The notes under the pieces were generated by a model, which searched no databases, was not told the origin of the DNA, and saw nothing but the letters and a program-made list of their open reading frames with translations. Source: Ifrita kowaldi (Eukaryota > Chordata > Aves > Passeriformes > Cinclosomatidae). From it: 64,000 nt of DNA. Of this stretch, positions 24,101-34,280 are shown piece after piece. The DNA lies in NCBI GenBank assembly GCA_013398055.1, contig VZRS01015037.1, positions 51,769 to 115,768 of the forward strand, given 5' to 3'. The translations under genes and the position numbers were made by a program. Position 1 is the first letter of the stretch, and every line of letters starts with the position of its first letter.

Positions 24101-27100
24101 GAGCCCAGTGGGCCCATGCTGCTGTGCTCTGGTTTATGCCTCTACCAAGTGGGCCCCACAATATTCACGGCCTCAGCTTCCCCCCTGCCTTCATGAGGAG
24201 CAGTGTCCAACCTCTGTGAACATCCACCTTTCCACAAGCGTAAGAAAAGAGAGTGAAAGACAGAAATCCTATCACATAATCCTCAAAAGGTTGGCAGAGG
24301 TTCTGGAGAAATAAATTGAAAGTAAAGAACATAAGCAAAAAATCATCACAGATACCTAGAAATAGAATTTAAGGGAGAGGGTCATCAGCATGGCTAAGAA
24401 AAAAATCTGGGCGAACTACAAGAGACAAGAAGAGCAATTAGACAGATAAACAGCAGCTGCAGGAAGCTACATGAATTCTTTGAACCATTTCCCTATTGTT
24501 CACAGTGAGAGGAGGGTAAAAATTCTTCAGGGAACTCTCTTCAGGTAACCAAAGCATGGCCATGGCATGGAGTGAGCTCTCTGAGGAAGAAGTGTTGGAG
24601 CAAGTAGAGAGACCTATTAGCAGTCACTCCTCAGGGCTTGATCTCGTTCTTCTGAGAGATGAGAATGAAGTGGAAACAGAAAGTAGCTGAAGTAACAGAA
24701 GTGCTGCATATCAGTGCAAGGTGTGTGACTGAGCCCTAATGCGTGGGTACGTTCTGGCTCCTGTCTTTCCAAAGGGAATTTACAGAGTGTATTTCAGCCC
24801 AAAGGAAAATTTTTAGATTGAAGTTATTAAAGGCAGACTCGTAGACTGTACTGAGGCAGCTAAACAGAGAGAAATTATGGAGATGTTACTACTGCTGCTA
24901 ATAACAGTTTCTACAAATAATGGCATGTAGGATGCCAAGTTATCTGTAGCAGTTTAGAAAGCAAGGGCAATACTAGGGAATTTATTGACATTATGAGTTT
25001 CCTCCTGATAGTCATCTAGGTCTTCCTGAAAAAACCACTGCTTCCCCCTGGCCTCCTTATGGCATATTAGTGAAATATTTGTAGGAAAGGAAAAATCTGT
25101 CAGTGATTATTCATGCCATAGAGCAGGCAATTAATGAATTCTTTTTAACTACCTTTGCTGAGACACCTACAAATGTTAACATTCTTGAAACTATCAACCT
25201 TTAAAAAAATGCCAGGTACTCATATTTGTGGCCTCCTGCTGCAGCAAAACTCACAAGCTGCCTGTGTCCCTGGGAGAGACATCCTCATAGTGTCCCAGGC
25301 TGGCAGTTCCCCACTCTCCCACCCTTCCCATAGGAGGGTCAGCAGCCTGCCAGGCTAAGCACAGCTCTTCCTTACCCAAAGGGAGAGGGATTTGGAGCCA
25401 ACCTGCTGAGTAGCTGTGCTTTTGAGCAGCTCCCTGTCCCCTGTAAAAGAGGAGCCTGGTGAAACACCAAGGGCTTCAGGTTGCTCCTACATTAACCCAA
25501 AAGCATCGTGAAATCAAAGAAGTTGCAGTGCTGTTAAGTGCGGTGACAATAAAGCCCTAAAATTGACCTTAATGAGTTTAGATTGGCTTCTCCCTAAGCA
25601 TTCCTCAGTGGCTCTTTAGTATCAGGTTGCTGTGGGCAAGCTAATAATCACTTAAACTGTACAGAGCCTTGAAATGAAATGGAGTAGCTGAGCTTAACAA
25701 ACAAGTTACCTGTCTGTTTCTTAAGCCAGATTTTGTGGGTGAGTTAATATAAACTAATATTAATTGATGTTCTTGGTCCAAACAATACATGCTTGTTTTT
25801 ACCTTGTTCCTACCATTAGATCAGCGGGCAGGCACAGCCTGAATCCTAGATGGTGAGTTTCCATGGCTGACCACTTGTGCCTAACTCTTAGTACAAAGCA
25901 GCTCACTGTTGAAGCAATTATACTACATTAAACCAATTAACTACAACTATGCTGAGTTAAAACAATGAAATGCAGAGAAACTTTGGATTTGTTATAAACA
26001 AGCTAAGCTTTGAAAGGTTATTTCTGCTACAAACTGTTTCATAGTTTGTACTTGAAATGCTTTTTCCTCAGGCGATGTATTTCCACTGAGCAATCGTGCC
26101 CTTTTTCATTTGGCAAGCACTGGTTCCCTCAACTCCCACCCGCTCCATTTTGTACAAAGCAAAAATTAACATGGCTTTATTGGCAGAGTAAGGAATATTT
26201 ATCCAGGCATTTATTAACCAGGGAAGTCCTACATGCTCAGATTTGTCTTCTTTTGTAATACGTGCTTCAATCTGTAACCAAACTTCTTCCACCCAAATAG
26301 TCCTCTGATATCAGAGGTCCAAATGGTGTCCTGATTACTGATAGTAAACTGATAGGATGCAGAGAACTTAGAAATGAGCAGTGTCTCAGTACAGAGCTGG
26401 GAGCTTTCACAGCCACTGGTGCTGTTTCTTCTAGTTGTGTTACTAGACTAGACACATTCCTAAACTCCTTACCTAAAACTTGCTCTTCGCACACATCTGC
26501 TCCTTGGTCTGTAATCTGTAGATTATCTGTTAATCCCCCATGCTCCCACTGGCTCCAGATCATTAACACCACATTTGGACATACTTGTAGGATTGCAGCC
26601 AAAATGAAGTTTAATGGTCACAGTAGCTCTTTTAAGTTAGGAACCACCACAGTAGCAACATTAAATGACTATTCTAAGATTATGATGAACTGGAAAGATA
26701 AATTTCAGAGTTCATCTCTTTCTGTTCATGTTTCAGAACTGATACTCTCATGGTTAAGTAAAAAAACAGAAAGCAGATACAGCTGTTTGCAGATACCTCG
26801 AGAGGTGATGCTTAATGATATTTCTGCCCTGTGGACCACAGCAGACTATTTCCAAGAGACCCACCCCAAACCCACTGCCCATAAACTTAAATTCAGCATT
26901 CAGGTTTACAGATCTTCACTTTATCTACAAAAAAGTTGAAATCTTTTGATAAAGGTGAAGGACAGTAATTAGCCACTACATGCTATCGCCATGAAAAACT
27001 GGAGAAGCACCAGTAATTTTTGAAAACAGCGAGACCAGAGCCCTTCTGTTATCTAAATGTGGCCTCTTTGCAATGTTTCCATCTTGCAGAGAAGTTGTTA

Positions 27101-30100
27101 CTTTCAACCACTTCCTGGAAGAAGCAGCCGAAAAAGAAGTGCGGGGGAAAGCCAGGCTCCAGCACTTCATTGAGAACCTGTTGCAGCGTGTGGATCTGGC
27201 AGAAAGGCAGCTAGAATATTACCAAAACCAGCAGATGGTGTGCAACCACACCGACGTCAGCGAGCACGTGGTAAGCCAGCAGAGTCCATCCCTTTACTGT
27301 CTCCCTCCCCCTGGAGCCAAAGTACTGGAGTTTGAATACGGGTGGGCTCAGCGGCTCAGGATAATCGCTACTGCAGGCAGATGTGCATTTGTCAAATGTT
27401 TCTTTAGGTGTGTTTTATTTGTGTTTTAAACTGCCACATTACGTGAGCGAAAGGAGCAGGGAGCGTAAGAGTAGCAATAGCTGAAGATGGTGGAGGGAGA
27501 GCAGAGAGGAATGAAATATTTGATAGATGTTTAAAATTGTTTCCAGCTTTGGCTGTTGCTGCTGTTGCCTTTGCCATGAACACTTTTTCAATATGACTTG
27601 GCAGTCTTTTTGGGATGCCTGAAGATTTTCAGGAAAGACATGGATCCCTATAGGTGACATATCAGCCTGCTGGCAGATCATCTTGCTTTCAGCAGTTACC
27701 TATCATGGGACTCTTAGAAATGGTGAATGGATTCCCACAGGCCTCTACCCCATGGACTAGAAATCAAAGAAGATTGCTTTTTAAAATACATTATTTCTTT
27801 AAAAGCCCTCATTTTTAATACCTAAACTCAGTATTTTTCCTACAATGCATTACATTTATATGACAAGTTTTAGGCACAGGACTTCCAAGGAACTTTTCAG
27901 TTTAAATGAATACCCCGTGCTGCCTGTGCTCAGTAGTTGCTCACCCTGGGATGTGTGAAGGTGGCATTTGAGCGTGCACAGCACTGAACAGGTATGCAGT
28001 GGTGGAAAGGAAAGGTTCCCAGAGCTACTTGGAAGACAACAAGCTTTAGGTAAGACCTGAATAAATGTAGATGAGCTGAAATCCAGTGCAGGACATCTCA
28101 GATACTATCTGTGAGATTATGGGGCACCATACAGATGGGCCTCAAAATTAAATCATCTCTCTTGCTCTGGATGTGTTTATTGTGATGCCAGACTCAGCAG
28201 TGTCCCTTGGGGAGGGCTCTAATTTTTAAGAGAGACCTTTTTAACCCTCGCCCCACACAGCTGCCCTGCTTTCTGGGTGACTTCAGCATTCCTCTAAGGT
28301 CATCCATCCAAATATTGACCATCCTGACCTTCAGGAGGTACAGAAAAGTACACCATGAGATGGCTCCAGACTCCAGCCAAGACAGATGACAAGCAAAGTC
28401 AGGCTGGGTAAAAATCCATTTGCAAAGGGTGGACAATACCAGGGACAGAGGGAACATTTACAAGAACATAATCATTTTCAGATGCCAAATCTGACTTGCT
28501 TGGCTCAGTGACTACATTAAATGATATTCAAAGGCTCAGTGTACAAGCTCTGATGAGAGCTCAATACAAAGAACCGATTTAGTACTAAGATCAATTTAAG
28601 CTGAGCTGGCATTGAACACCTCCTTCTCTGACCCCCACCAAAAGAGGGACTAGACAAAGTGTTTCCACACTGTGAACCAAACTGTTGTAAAAAAAGAAGT
28701 AATGCAAATTTGGGCTGGCACTGAGGCTATGCTGTCCCTAGCTGGTCTCAGGATTTGCAGGAGGGGGAGAGAAATGTTTGTGTCCTCACCCTCCACCCTT
28801 CAGTGCAAGTCTGGCAGAGCCAAGGTCTTGTAGTTGGAGTTTCTTAGCCACTTGTGTAAAGGAAATGTATCACTGAAAAATTAAAGGATCTGAGAAAAAG
28901 TTAATTTGGGACAGCTTATTCAGCCACTGCCCTTTATTAATTATCTTGAATGCAATAATTACTTCTCATTGTATCCATACTGTTTAATCTAATGTGAAAG
29001 ATCTCTGTTCAGCCCACACTTTTTTCAATTTACTTTGTTTATAGTTATAATAAAAATAATGGGGAAAATCCAACCACTAACAACTCACTTACTATGAATT
29101 TTAAAAACATGCTCATAAGATGGAAGAGTAATAATCCGTAAAAGAGGAGGTTTTTTGGTTTCTTTCATGAGTGTTGCTCTAGTTTTAACAGCAGGTGAGA
29201 ATGGAAATACGGTTTTAAAGACTGTGTATATTTTATCCTTGTACTTTAATTACTTGAAAATGTAATAGTAATAACCTGGTTTTGTTTCCATTGCAGTTTA
29301 CAGACATTTCATTAAATAAGAAACCCAGATGCCTGTATGTATATCTCCTTTTTTTTTACTTAAATACACTAAGTTGACATGCTCGCATTTCTGCTTTTGC
29401 ATTTTACCTTACAGGTTGGGTTTGGTCAGGTTCTATACCTGCATGTGGTCTATATTTATGTCATGTAATTGAGGAAAAAGAGATTTCTACTAAAACAAAA
29501 CTAAATTCAGATATTCTCTAAAGAAAATAAAGAATGCTAATTTTCTGTTAAACAAATTACTCCTTCCTGCTGACTATAACAGCAAAGCAACAGGAGTTGA
29601 ATCTCTTTGGCAAACACAGTCCAAGTTTCAGCTGAAAATATCTTTTAACATTCTATAGGTAGGAGAGACAGTTGTCATTTCCTAACTGACAGTAACAATC
29701 ATATAACCAAACAAGTGCCCTGACAAAGCACGGGCACTAACAATCTCAGGTTACTCAAGCAGCTGTCCTGGAAGCAGCAGAACTAATTGGGGCTGGTCTC
29801 CCATGTCTTTGTGACTTGGCCATGAGTCCAAGCAGGTGGCTTGGAGCATCACGTGCTGCTTGGCCAAGTGACAGTCAGGCAGTACACTCTTCTTCAGGGC
29901 AGCCTTTCCCCTTTCCTAGTGGGGACACGAGTTTGGGGCTTTTTCCCATTACACCACAGGCCATTCTCCATAACACAACAAATTAGGAATATGTGTGAGT
30001 AGAAGTTCTCTCACAGTCACTTATGTCACAGAGCTGCTTCTTTTAGTGAAAAAGCATTTCCCACGTCTGGAGGGGGCAGCTTTGCATTTCACATGCAGTG

Positions 30101-32100
30101 ACCTGCATCTCCCTCCATCCTACCCTGACTGTGAACTGGGGACAGACAGCTGTCTTCTTTACCATAAACTCATTCCATTTAAATACAGTTTAGCCACTTT
30201 AGGTAGCCCCTCAGATCATATTGACCTTGACCTTCTGGTTTTAATGGCATCATTCAGTGCAGCAGAGGACTGCCTAACATCACCTGCAGTAATGCTTGTG
30301 TATGCCTTGGGAATAAATTATGTAACTTCTTCACCATAACAACATCTGAGAAAAACAGAATGCTGCATCTTTTAACAACAACTAAGTAATGGACAGTAAC
30401 AAAACAGTACCCAAGAACTGGTGGTAAACCGGATTGGCCAACACTTGTGCATTTACACAGGTCATTCCTAAACCCCAGCAAGTGGTCAGAGCCCAGGCCT
30501 GCACCAGGCCAGGATGACACAATGCCTGCAAGCCCCAGCTTTTTACCTCCCAAAACTTTCCTCTAGTGAAACCTGGTTAGCAGAGCTGCCAACCAGGTAT
30601 TGCTGTTATGTAGGTAAGGCTTAATTCCTATGATGTCAGATGACACTCACTGCCTCCCACCAACTAATACAGGCTTTCATGACAGCCTTCTCATCTTCCT
30701 AAAGAGCAGGAGAGGGTTTGCACTGTACACACCAGAGTAACCACAGCTTTTTCCAAAATTGGCTTTGTCAAGTGTGCAACATCATTTAACGCCCAGAAGA
30801 AGTAATACTACAGATACATGGTTTTCAGAAATAACAAGCTATGGAAAATAGCCCTGTGGGATCCCTTAAGAGATCGACTTGTACATCAGCACATCTGTTC
30901 TTCACTTCAGTTACAGGAGCTGGGTAGATGTGAGCTGGTGCCTTATGTTCATAGTTCTGCTGTTACACTACATGTATCTGCTGTAAAACATTTCAAGATT
31001 ATGTTAAAAGGGGCTATAATGATCTTGCTTAGCTAAACCGTGGAACTGCAGTTTCAATGTAAAATTTCAAAGCAGAGTGCATGGTTCAGCCTTTGCAGCA
31101 CTGGGCACTTTGCCGTCACTGCACCTGAGCTCACCAATTTCTGCAAATCTTGCTGGGCTTGAACCATCACAGAGAGAACAAAGAATCCGGCTTACTTTGA
31201 CCTTTAAGCTTTCATACCCTTCTTCCCACGAGTTTTTGTATTCCCCTTTCTTCCTCTCCTGTTTTAAATCAAAGCCTGGGAGGGAAGCTAAAGTTTCCCT
31301 AGATGGGTGGTCAGCACAAAGGCAGAGCATGCATGGAGTTTCCTGAGCTATTGGCCATTAGTAGCAGCAGCTCCCTGGGGCCTGGGTGCAGTCCAGGGCA
31401 GCACTGAGATTCCACAAAGAAGTCCCTACAGTTCCTGTGTCTACTTTCTACTCTTACGGTGCTGCGTGGTCTTCCAAAGACCACGGGATGTTCCTTTTTT
31501 GCGGAAGGTTGATGTGAACATGTGCATCTTTAAAATCCCTGCAGATCACCAAGTATAGACCTCAGTAAGGTCTCAGCACTCCAAAATCAGCAGAATGCTG
31601 ATTGGAATAAAAGTGTAGATGAACGTGCCTGAAGAGTGCACCAGTAACATATATAGGGGTTATTTTAGTGAGGAATGCTTCTGAGTACTGAGAAGTGTAA
31701 TTCATCTTGCAGCTCTGTTTTTGACATGCCGCCTCATTCTGTAAAACAAGACTATTTTTGTCGTCAGAAATGTATGGGTTCGGGATATTTTGGGGACCTA
31801 TCCGTTTGCAAGACTGAATAATAGTTATTAATAATCACTATTACTAATTTCAGGAGCCGAGGAAGTCAACACGCTTCATATAACATCCCTGATGCAAAGC
31901 CTCATTCCTTTCAAAAAGGAAGGATCTTGTTGAAAAAAGCAAAGGATGAAAAAACCAGCTTGCAGCCAGTGAAATGCTTCTATGAACCTGTTGATTGCCC
32001 AAGAGAAATATGGAGAGCACAAAAGAAGGGTGAATCAGTGTGCTCTGCCAGGAAAGTGAGTGCAAAGTCAAAGATGGGTAAAAAGGCCAAACCGCTATAG
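17336..32100 (+). CDS. ZNF365: ZNF365 (DBZ/Su48) zinc-finger coiled-coil protein, whole gene; join of four exons
   Basis: The joined coding sequence is 17336-18060, 27090-27270, 29297-29334 and 31854-32100. It totals 1191 bp, or 396 residues plus TAG, with every junction keeping frame. It matches vertebrate ZNF365 along its length: the N-terminal MQQ start, a C2H2 finger (C26, C29, H44, H49; 'CPRCGDHTRF'), a divergent Gly/Pro/Ala-rich linker (about 70-135), a long coiled coil (about 151-300), and a basic C-terminus. Human ZNF365 isoform A is about 407 residues, so this copy appears complete. The family acts at centrosomes and in neurons, binding DISC1 and NDEL1, and in DNA-damage and telomere maintenance; these roles are known from mammals and inferred here. 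The introns are 9029, 2026 and 2519 bp. The main uncertainties are 5' non-coding exons and alternative 3' ends. Confidence 0.93.
18246..18362. repeat. Two-copy tandem duplication, ~59-bp unit
   Basis: Two adjacent copies share the core 'ggacagctccctgagcaggt' at 18252 and 18311, followed by 'ggctttca', then diverge mildly ('cttgactccc' against 'cttggctccc'). The offset is 59 bp. It lies just inside intron 1, immediately past the CpG island. It is probably a local slippage or unequal-exchange duplication that has since picked up substitutions. Confidence 0.88.
22611..22628. repeat. (TA)9 microsatellite
   Basis: Nine uninterrupted TA dinucleotides in intron 1 are followed by an A-rich stretch. 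The tract is likely length-polymorphic. Confidence 0.9.
27090..27270 (+). CDS. ZNF365: ZNF365 coding exon 2: second half of coiled coil
   Basis: This 181-bp exon follows the acceptor 'catcttgcag'. Its first base completes a Glu codon split with exon 1, restoring the 'RKEEEVVTFNHF' run typical of the family. It encodes residues 242-302 and ends in phase 0 before GTAAGC at 27271. The helical segment 'EAAEKEVRGKARLQHFIENL' is near-identical to mammalian ZNF365, which suggests strong constraint on the coil that mediates partner binding. After 'LEYYQNQQ' (about 293) conservation falls. Reading through the donor gives about 53 extra codons to a stop at 27427-27429, a possible retained-intron product with no independent support. 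Confidence 0.95.
27271..29296 (+). other. ZNF365: ZNF365 intron 2 (2026 bp)
   Basis: It starts GTAAGC and ends 'ccattgcag'. It includes an AT-rich block at about 28860-29130 with 'ttattaattatc' and several TAAT cores that looks like a conserved non-coding element. No nested gene or clear mobile element was seen. Confidence 0.85.
29297..29334 (+). CDS. ZNF365: ZNF365 coding exon 3, 38-bp small exon
   Basis: This very short exon encodes FTDISLNKKPRC plus two bases of a Leu codon. It sits between 'tttccattgcag' and the donor GTATGT at 29335. The peptide matches the corresponding family segment (TDIS, then N, a basic residue, KP and CL), and the split Leu codon is completed exactly by the first base of exon 4. 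Skipping it would shift frame because 38 is not a multiple of three, so inclusion or exclusion could switch between alternative C-termini. No standard ORF scan would find this exon; it was located by homology and splice signals. Confidence 0.92.
29335..31853 (+). other. ZNF365: ZNF365 intron 3 (2519 bp)
   Basis: It starts GTATGT and ends 'actaatttcag'. It contains ordinary mixed-composition sequence. Open frames such as 29995-30339 (+) and 31067-31346 (both strands) have no recognisable features. No mobile element was identified. Confidence 0.85.
31854..32100 (+). CDS. ZNF365: ZNF365 coding exon 4: basic C-terminal tail and stop
   Basis: The first base completes the Leu codon begun in exon 3, restoring the family 'CLSRG' junction. 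The exon encodes residues 316-396 and stops with TAG at 32098-32100. The tail is basic and probably unstructured. 'FQKGRILLKKAKDEK' aligns with the mammalian 'KGRNHLKKAKDD' region, and the protein ends 'KSKMGKKAKPL', a shorter terminus than in human. The lysine clusters could serve as a nuclear localisation signal, an inference from composition. The exon has no in-frame ATG at its beginning, so simple ORF scans miss it. Confidence 0.92.
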
Positions 32101-32329
32101 GAATGGTGAGCAATATACAGTAACACAGGAACTTGGCTTCAACGCAACAAACATTGAATGAAGTTAGTCATCCTACTTTTTCCTATCCATCTGGCCATGC
32201 CAAAACATATCAGATATAATATATAGAAATATATACATATGGAAGATTTATATTATTTAGTTATACCATTCCCTCTTTGGGCGCTATAAAAGAAGTGACA
32301 TTTTATTCAGTTTACATGAAGGTTTTTCT

Positions 32330-32362
32330 ATTTATTTATTTATTTATTTATTTAGTCATTTA
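32330..32362 (+). promoter_or_regulatory. AU-rich element: six overlapping ATTTA pentamers plus one more
   Basis: ATTTA is repeated with a 4-base period from 32330 to 32354 and once more at 32358-32362. In RNA this is a class II AU-rich element, the type bound by TTP/ZFP36 and HuR and linked to rapid decay of immediate-early and cytokine mRNAs. It lies 230 bp past the stop codon. It is also a (TTTA)n microsatellite, so it may be incidental. Confidence 0.6.
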
Positions 32363-33918
32363 TAGAGCTTACTTTAAATGACTGCAGTTATCTTGCTGGG
32401 CAGTACTGTGGCTGTATGTTTAATTATTTTAGTGGCAGCATGTGGCCTGTTAATTTATTTTCCATCTGTGTTATTGCTGAAGTTCAGAGGAATCCATTTA
32501 ATCGGCACCTAAATATTCGATCTTTCAGCTTGGGTAGGTGTAAGATCAGTGACTAACAGACGTACTTAGATGCAAAAGGCCTACTCAGAGTTGCTTGAAG
32601 GCTGTTTACAGCAGTAGATTGCTACCCTGGGTTTTTGGCTATAAGCACATTTCCGTCTTTTATTAAATACATCAAACCCCTTGATTCTGCCAGCAGCCAC
32701 GTTGTCTATTGGTACAAGTTTGGGCTCCTCTGGTGTCCCTTAGCAAGGAGACCAGAAGCTGCCCTGGCAAGCACAGGCCAGATTGGGCCAGAGGAGGAAT
32801 TTCAGTGCCAAGTGCCAGCAGCAGGTTATCGGCTGGGGTGCAGCCAGTGACAGGCTAATGCAGCGCGTTATTGCATGGCATCGTGTTCAATGCCTGTGCT
32901 TGGTCTCAGGCATGAGGGGCCCAAATGGCCATGATTACAACCCAAATCCTTCACATTTTTATCTCTGAAGAATCTTTACAGGGCTGAGAGATCACTGACT
33001 TTGAACTAAGAACCCAAATGCAAGGCAGTTAGAGATGACTGCAGAACAGGAATGCATGTGTTTACACTGGTTTGTGCCAATTAAAAGGATCGTTATTTAT
33101 CAGAGAATTTATTTATCAAGATTTTCTCTGTGAGTACAGTTTTTTGGTAACATGAATCCTCATGCCATGTTCACAGATGTGAACATCCTGATGATGTTAC
33201 TGATGGGATTTGTGTGCTCAAGAAAAAGAAAGGATAGGTGAGACAGGTCTGTGTGATTTATTTTTTAAACGCTCATAACAGATGTAAATTGTTTATGTGG
33301 AAGGTGATTTTTACAGTATGTATACAAAGATTTGTGAAAAATGTTTTTCATTTTTTATAACTATGTCTGTAAGCAGAACTGAGTATTAAAAGACAGTGTA
33401 TCACTATGATTACTGCTGCAATAAGCACCCGAGTTGCAATATTTTTAAAGCAGAAGATGACCAATCAGTCAGCTAGGATCAGGTAACTACAGATGTCATA
33501 CATTTGTCAGTGTACAGAGCTCCCAGAAAGTAGCAGAGTGAAGAAAGAGTATTATTCCTCACTTTTATTTAAAATAGTGTATATGGAACAATCAGCTATA
33601 TGTTTAAAAGTTTCTCAACACTGTTTCAGTAGGAAGTTACAGTGTAAAACCAATTCAGGTACATAGGTTGTAATGATATTTTAGTATTTATTTAACTCTG
33701 TCACAAGGCCACACTTGGCCTTATGCTAGGCGTCGTGTGTGGTGAAAAGGAGTTGTTCATTGTGTTGCATGGGCTTGGGTCAGATTGTGTGTTACAACAA
33801 CTTTTATAGGCAAGCTACAATTGAAGCATTCTTGAGTTTTTTTCTATTGCTTCCCACATCTTTCTGCAAACCTGAAAAAATGACCTTTTTTGAAGATAAG
33901 GGTGAACGTTAGAAAGAT

Positions 33919-33924
33919 AATAAA
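33919..33924 (+). terminator. Candidate poly(A) signal AATAAA (proximal)
   Basis: A canonical hexamer lies about 1.8 kb after the ZNF365 stop codon. Downstream sequence is T-rich ('ctgtttctttatcc') but only weakly GT-rich, so this may be a secondary site. Confidence 0.4.
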
Positions 33925-34254
33925 GTAAAATATATTAATCTGTTTCTTTATCCACCTGACACAGAAAGAATATTTTTATTTTTAAATGCCTATCTACTCT
34001 GTTAGTCACCAAAGTTAAGTGCAACTACTAGTTCACAAATGAGATGTTTATTTTATTATTTATCATGCCAAAATTTTGACTGTGAGTTGTCCTTTTTGGG
34101 GAGGAAGAGGAAAAGAGTAAGAGAAGTTGCATGTTTTTAAACTTTTCAAAGCCTAATTTACACTTACTTGCTAAACAAATGCCAGTTTAATTAGAAAGAA
34201 ATTGGATTGTACTGTAATCCCAGATAAAAGTTTTTAGAATATAAACATTCTAAT

Positions 34255-34260
34255 AATAAA
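34255..34260 (+). terminator. Candidate poly(A) signal AATAAA (distal, preferred)
   Basis: A canonical hexamer at the end of an A/T-rich run is followed within 40 bp by T- and GT-rich sequence, the expected cleavage-stimulating context. It would give a 3' UTR of about 2.2 kb. Confidence 0.5.
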
Positions 34261-34280
34261 GATATATTTCTCAGTTACTG

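Larger units (their letters stand above)
18061..27089 (+). other. ZNF365: ZNF365 intron 1 (9029 bp)
   Basis: It begins GTAAGT and ends 'ttgcag'. The sequence is AT-rich with no recognised nested gene. It contains a 59-bp tandem duplication near the 5' end, a (TA)9 tract at 22611-22628, a C9 run at 22313-22321 and an 11-base A run at 21170-21180. A local CpG-poor, C+T-rich stretch at 23330-23680 carries open frames on both strands that look accidental. Confidence 0.88.
32101..34280 (+). other. ZNF365: Probable ZNF365 3' UTR
   Basis: The AT-rich sequence after the stop codon is dense in ATTTA pentamers and T-rich runs and lacks coding features. AATAAA signals occur at 33919-33924 and 34255-34260, with ATTAAA at 33385-33390. 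The last AATAAA is followed by T/GT-rich sequence ('tttctcagttactgtgtc'), making it the best distal end. The UTR would be about 1.8-2.2 kb. Its exact end and possible alternative 3' exons cannot be fixed from sequence. Confidence 0.6.

Noticed and set aside
27271..27429. Read-through of exon 2 as an alternative ZNF365 C-terminus
   Set aside because: The donor GTAAGC is strong and the next exons join in perfect phase. The read-through peptide does not resemble the family.
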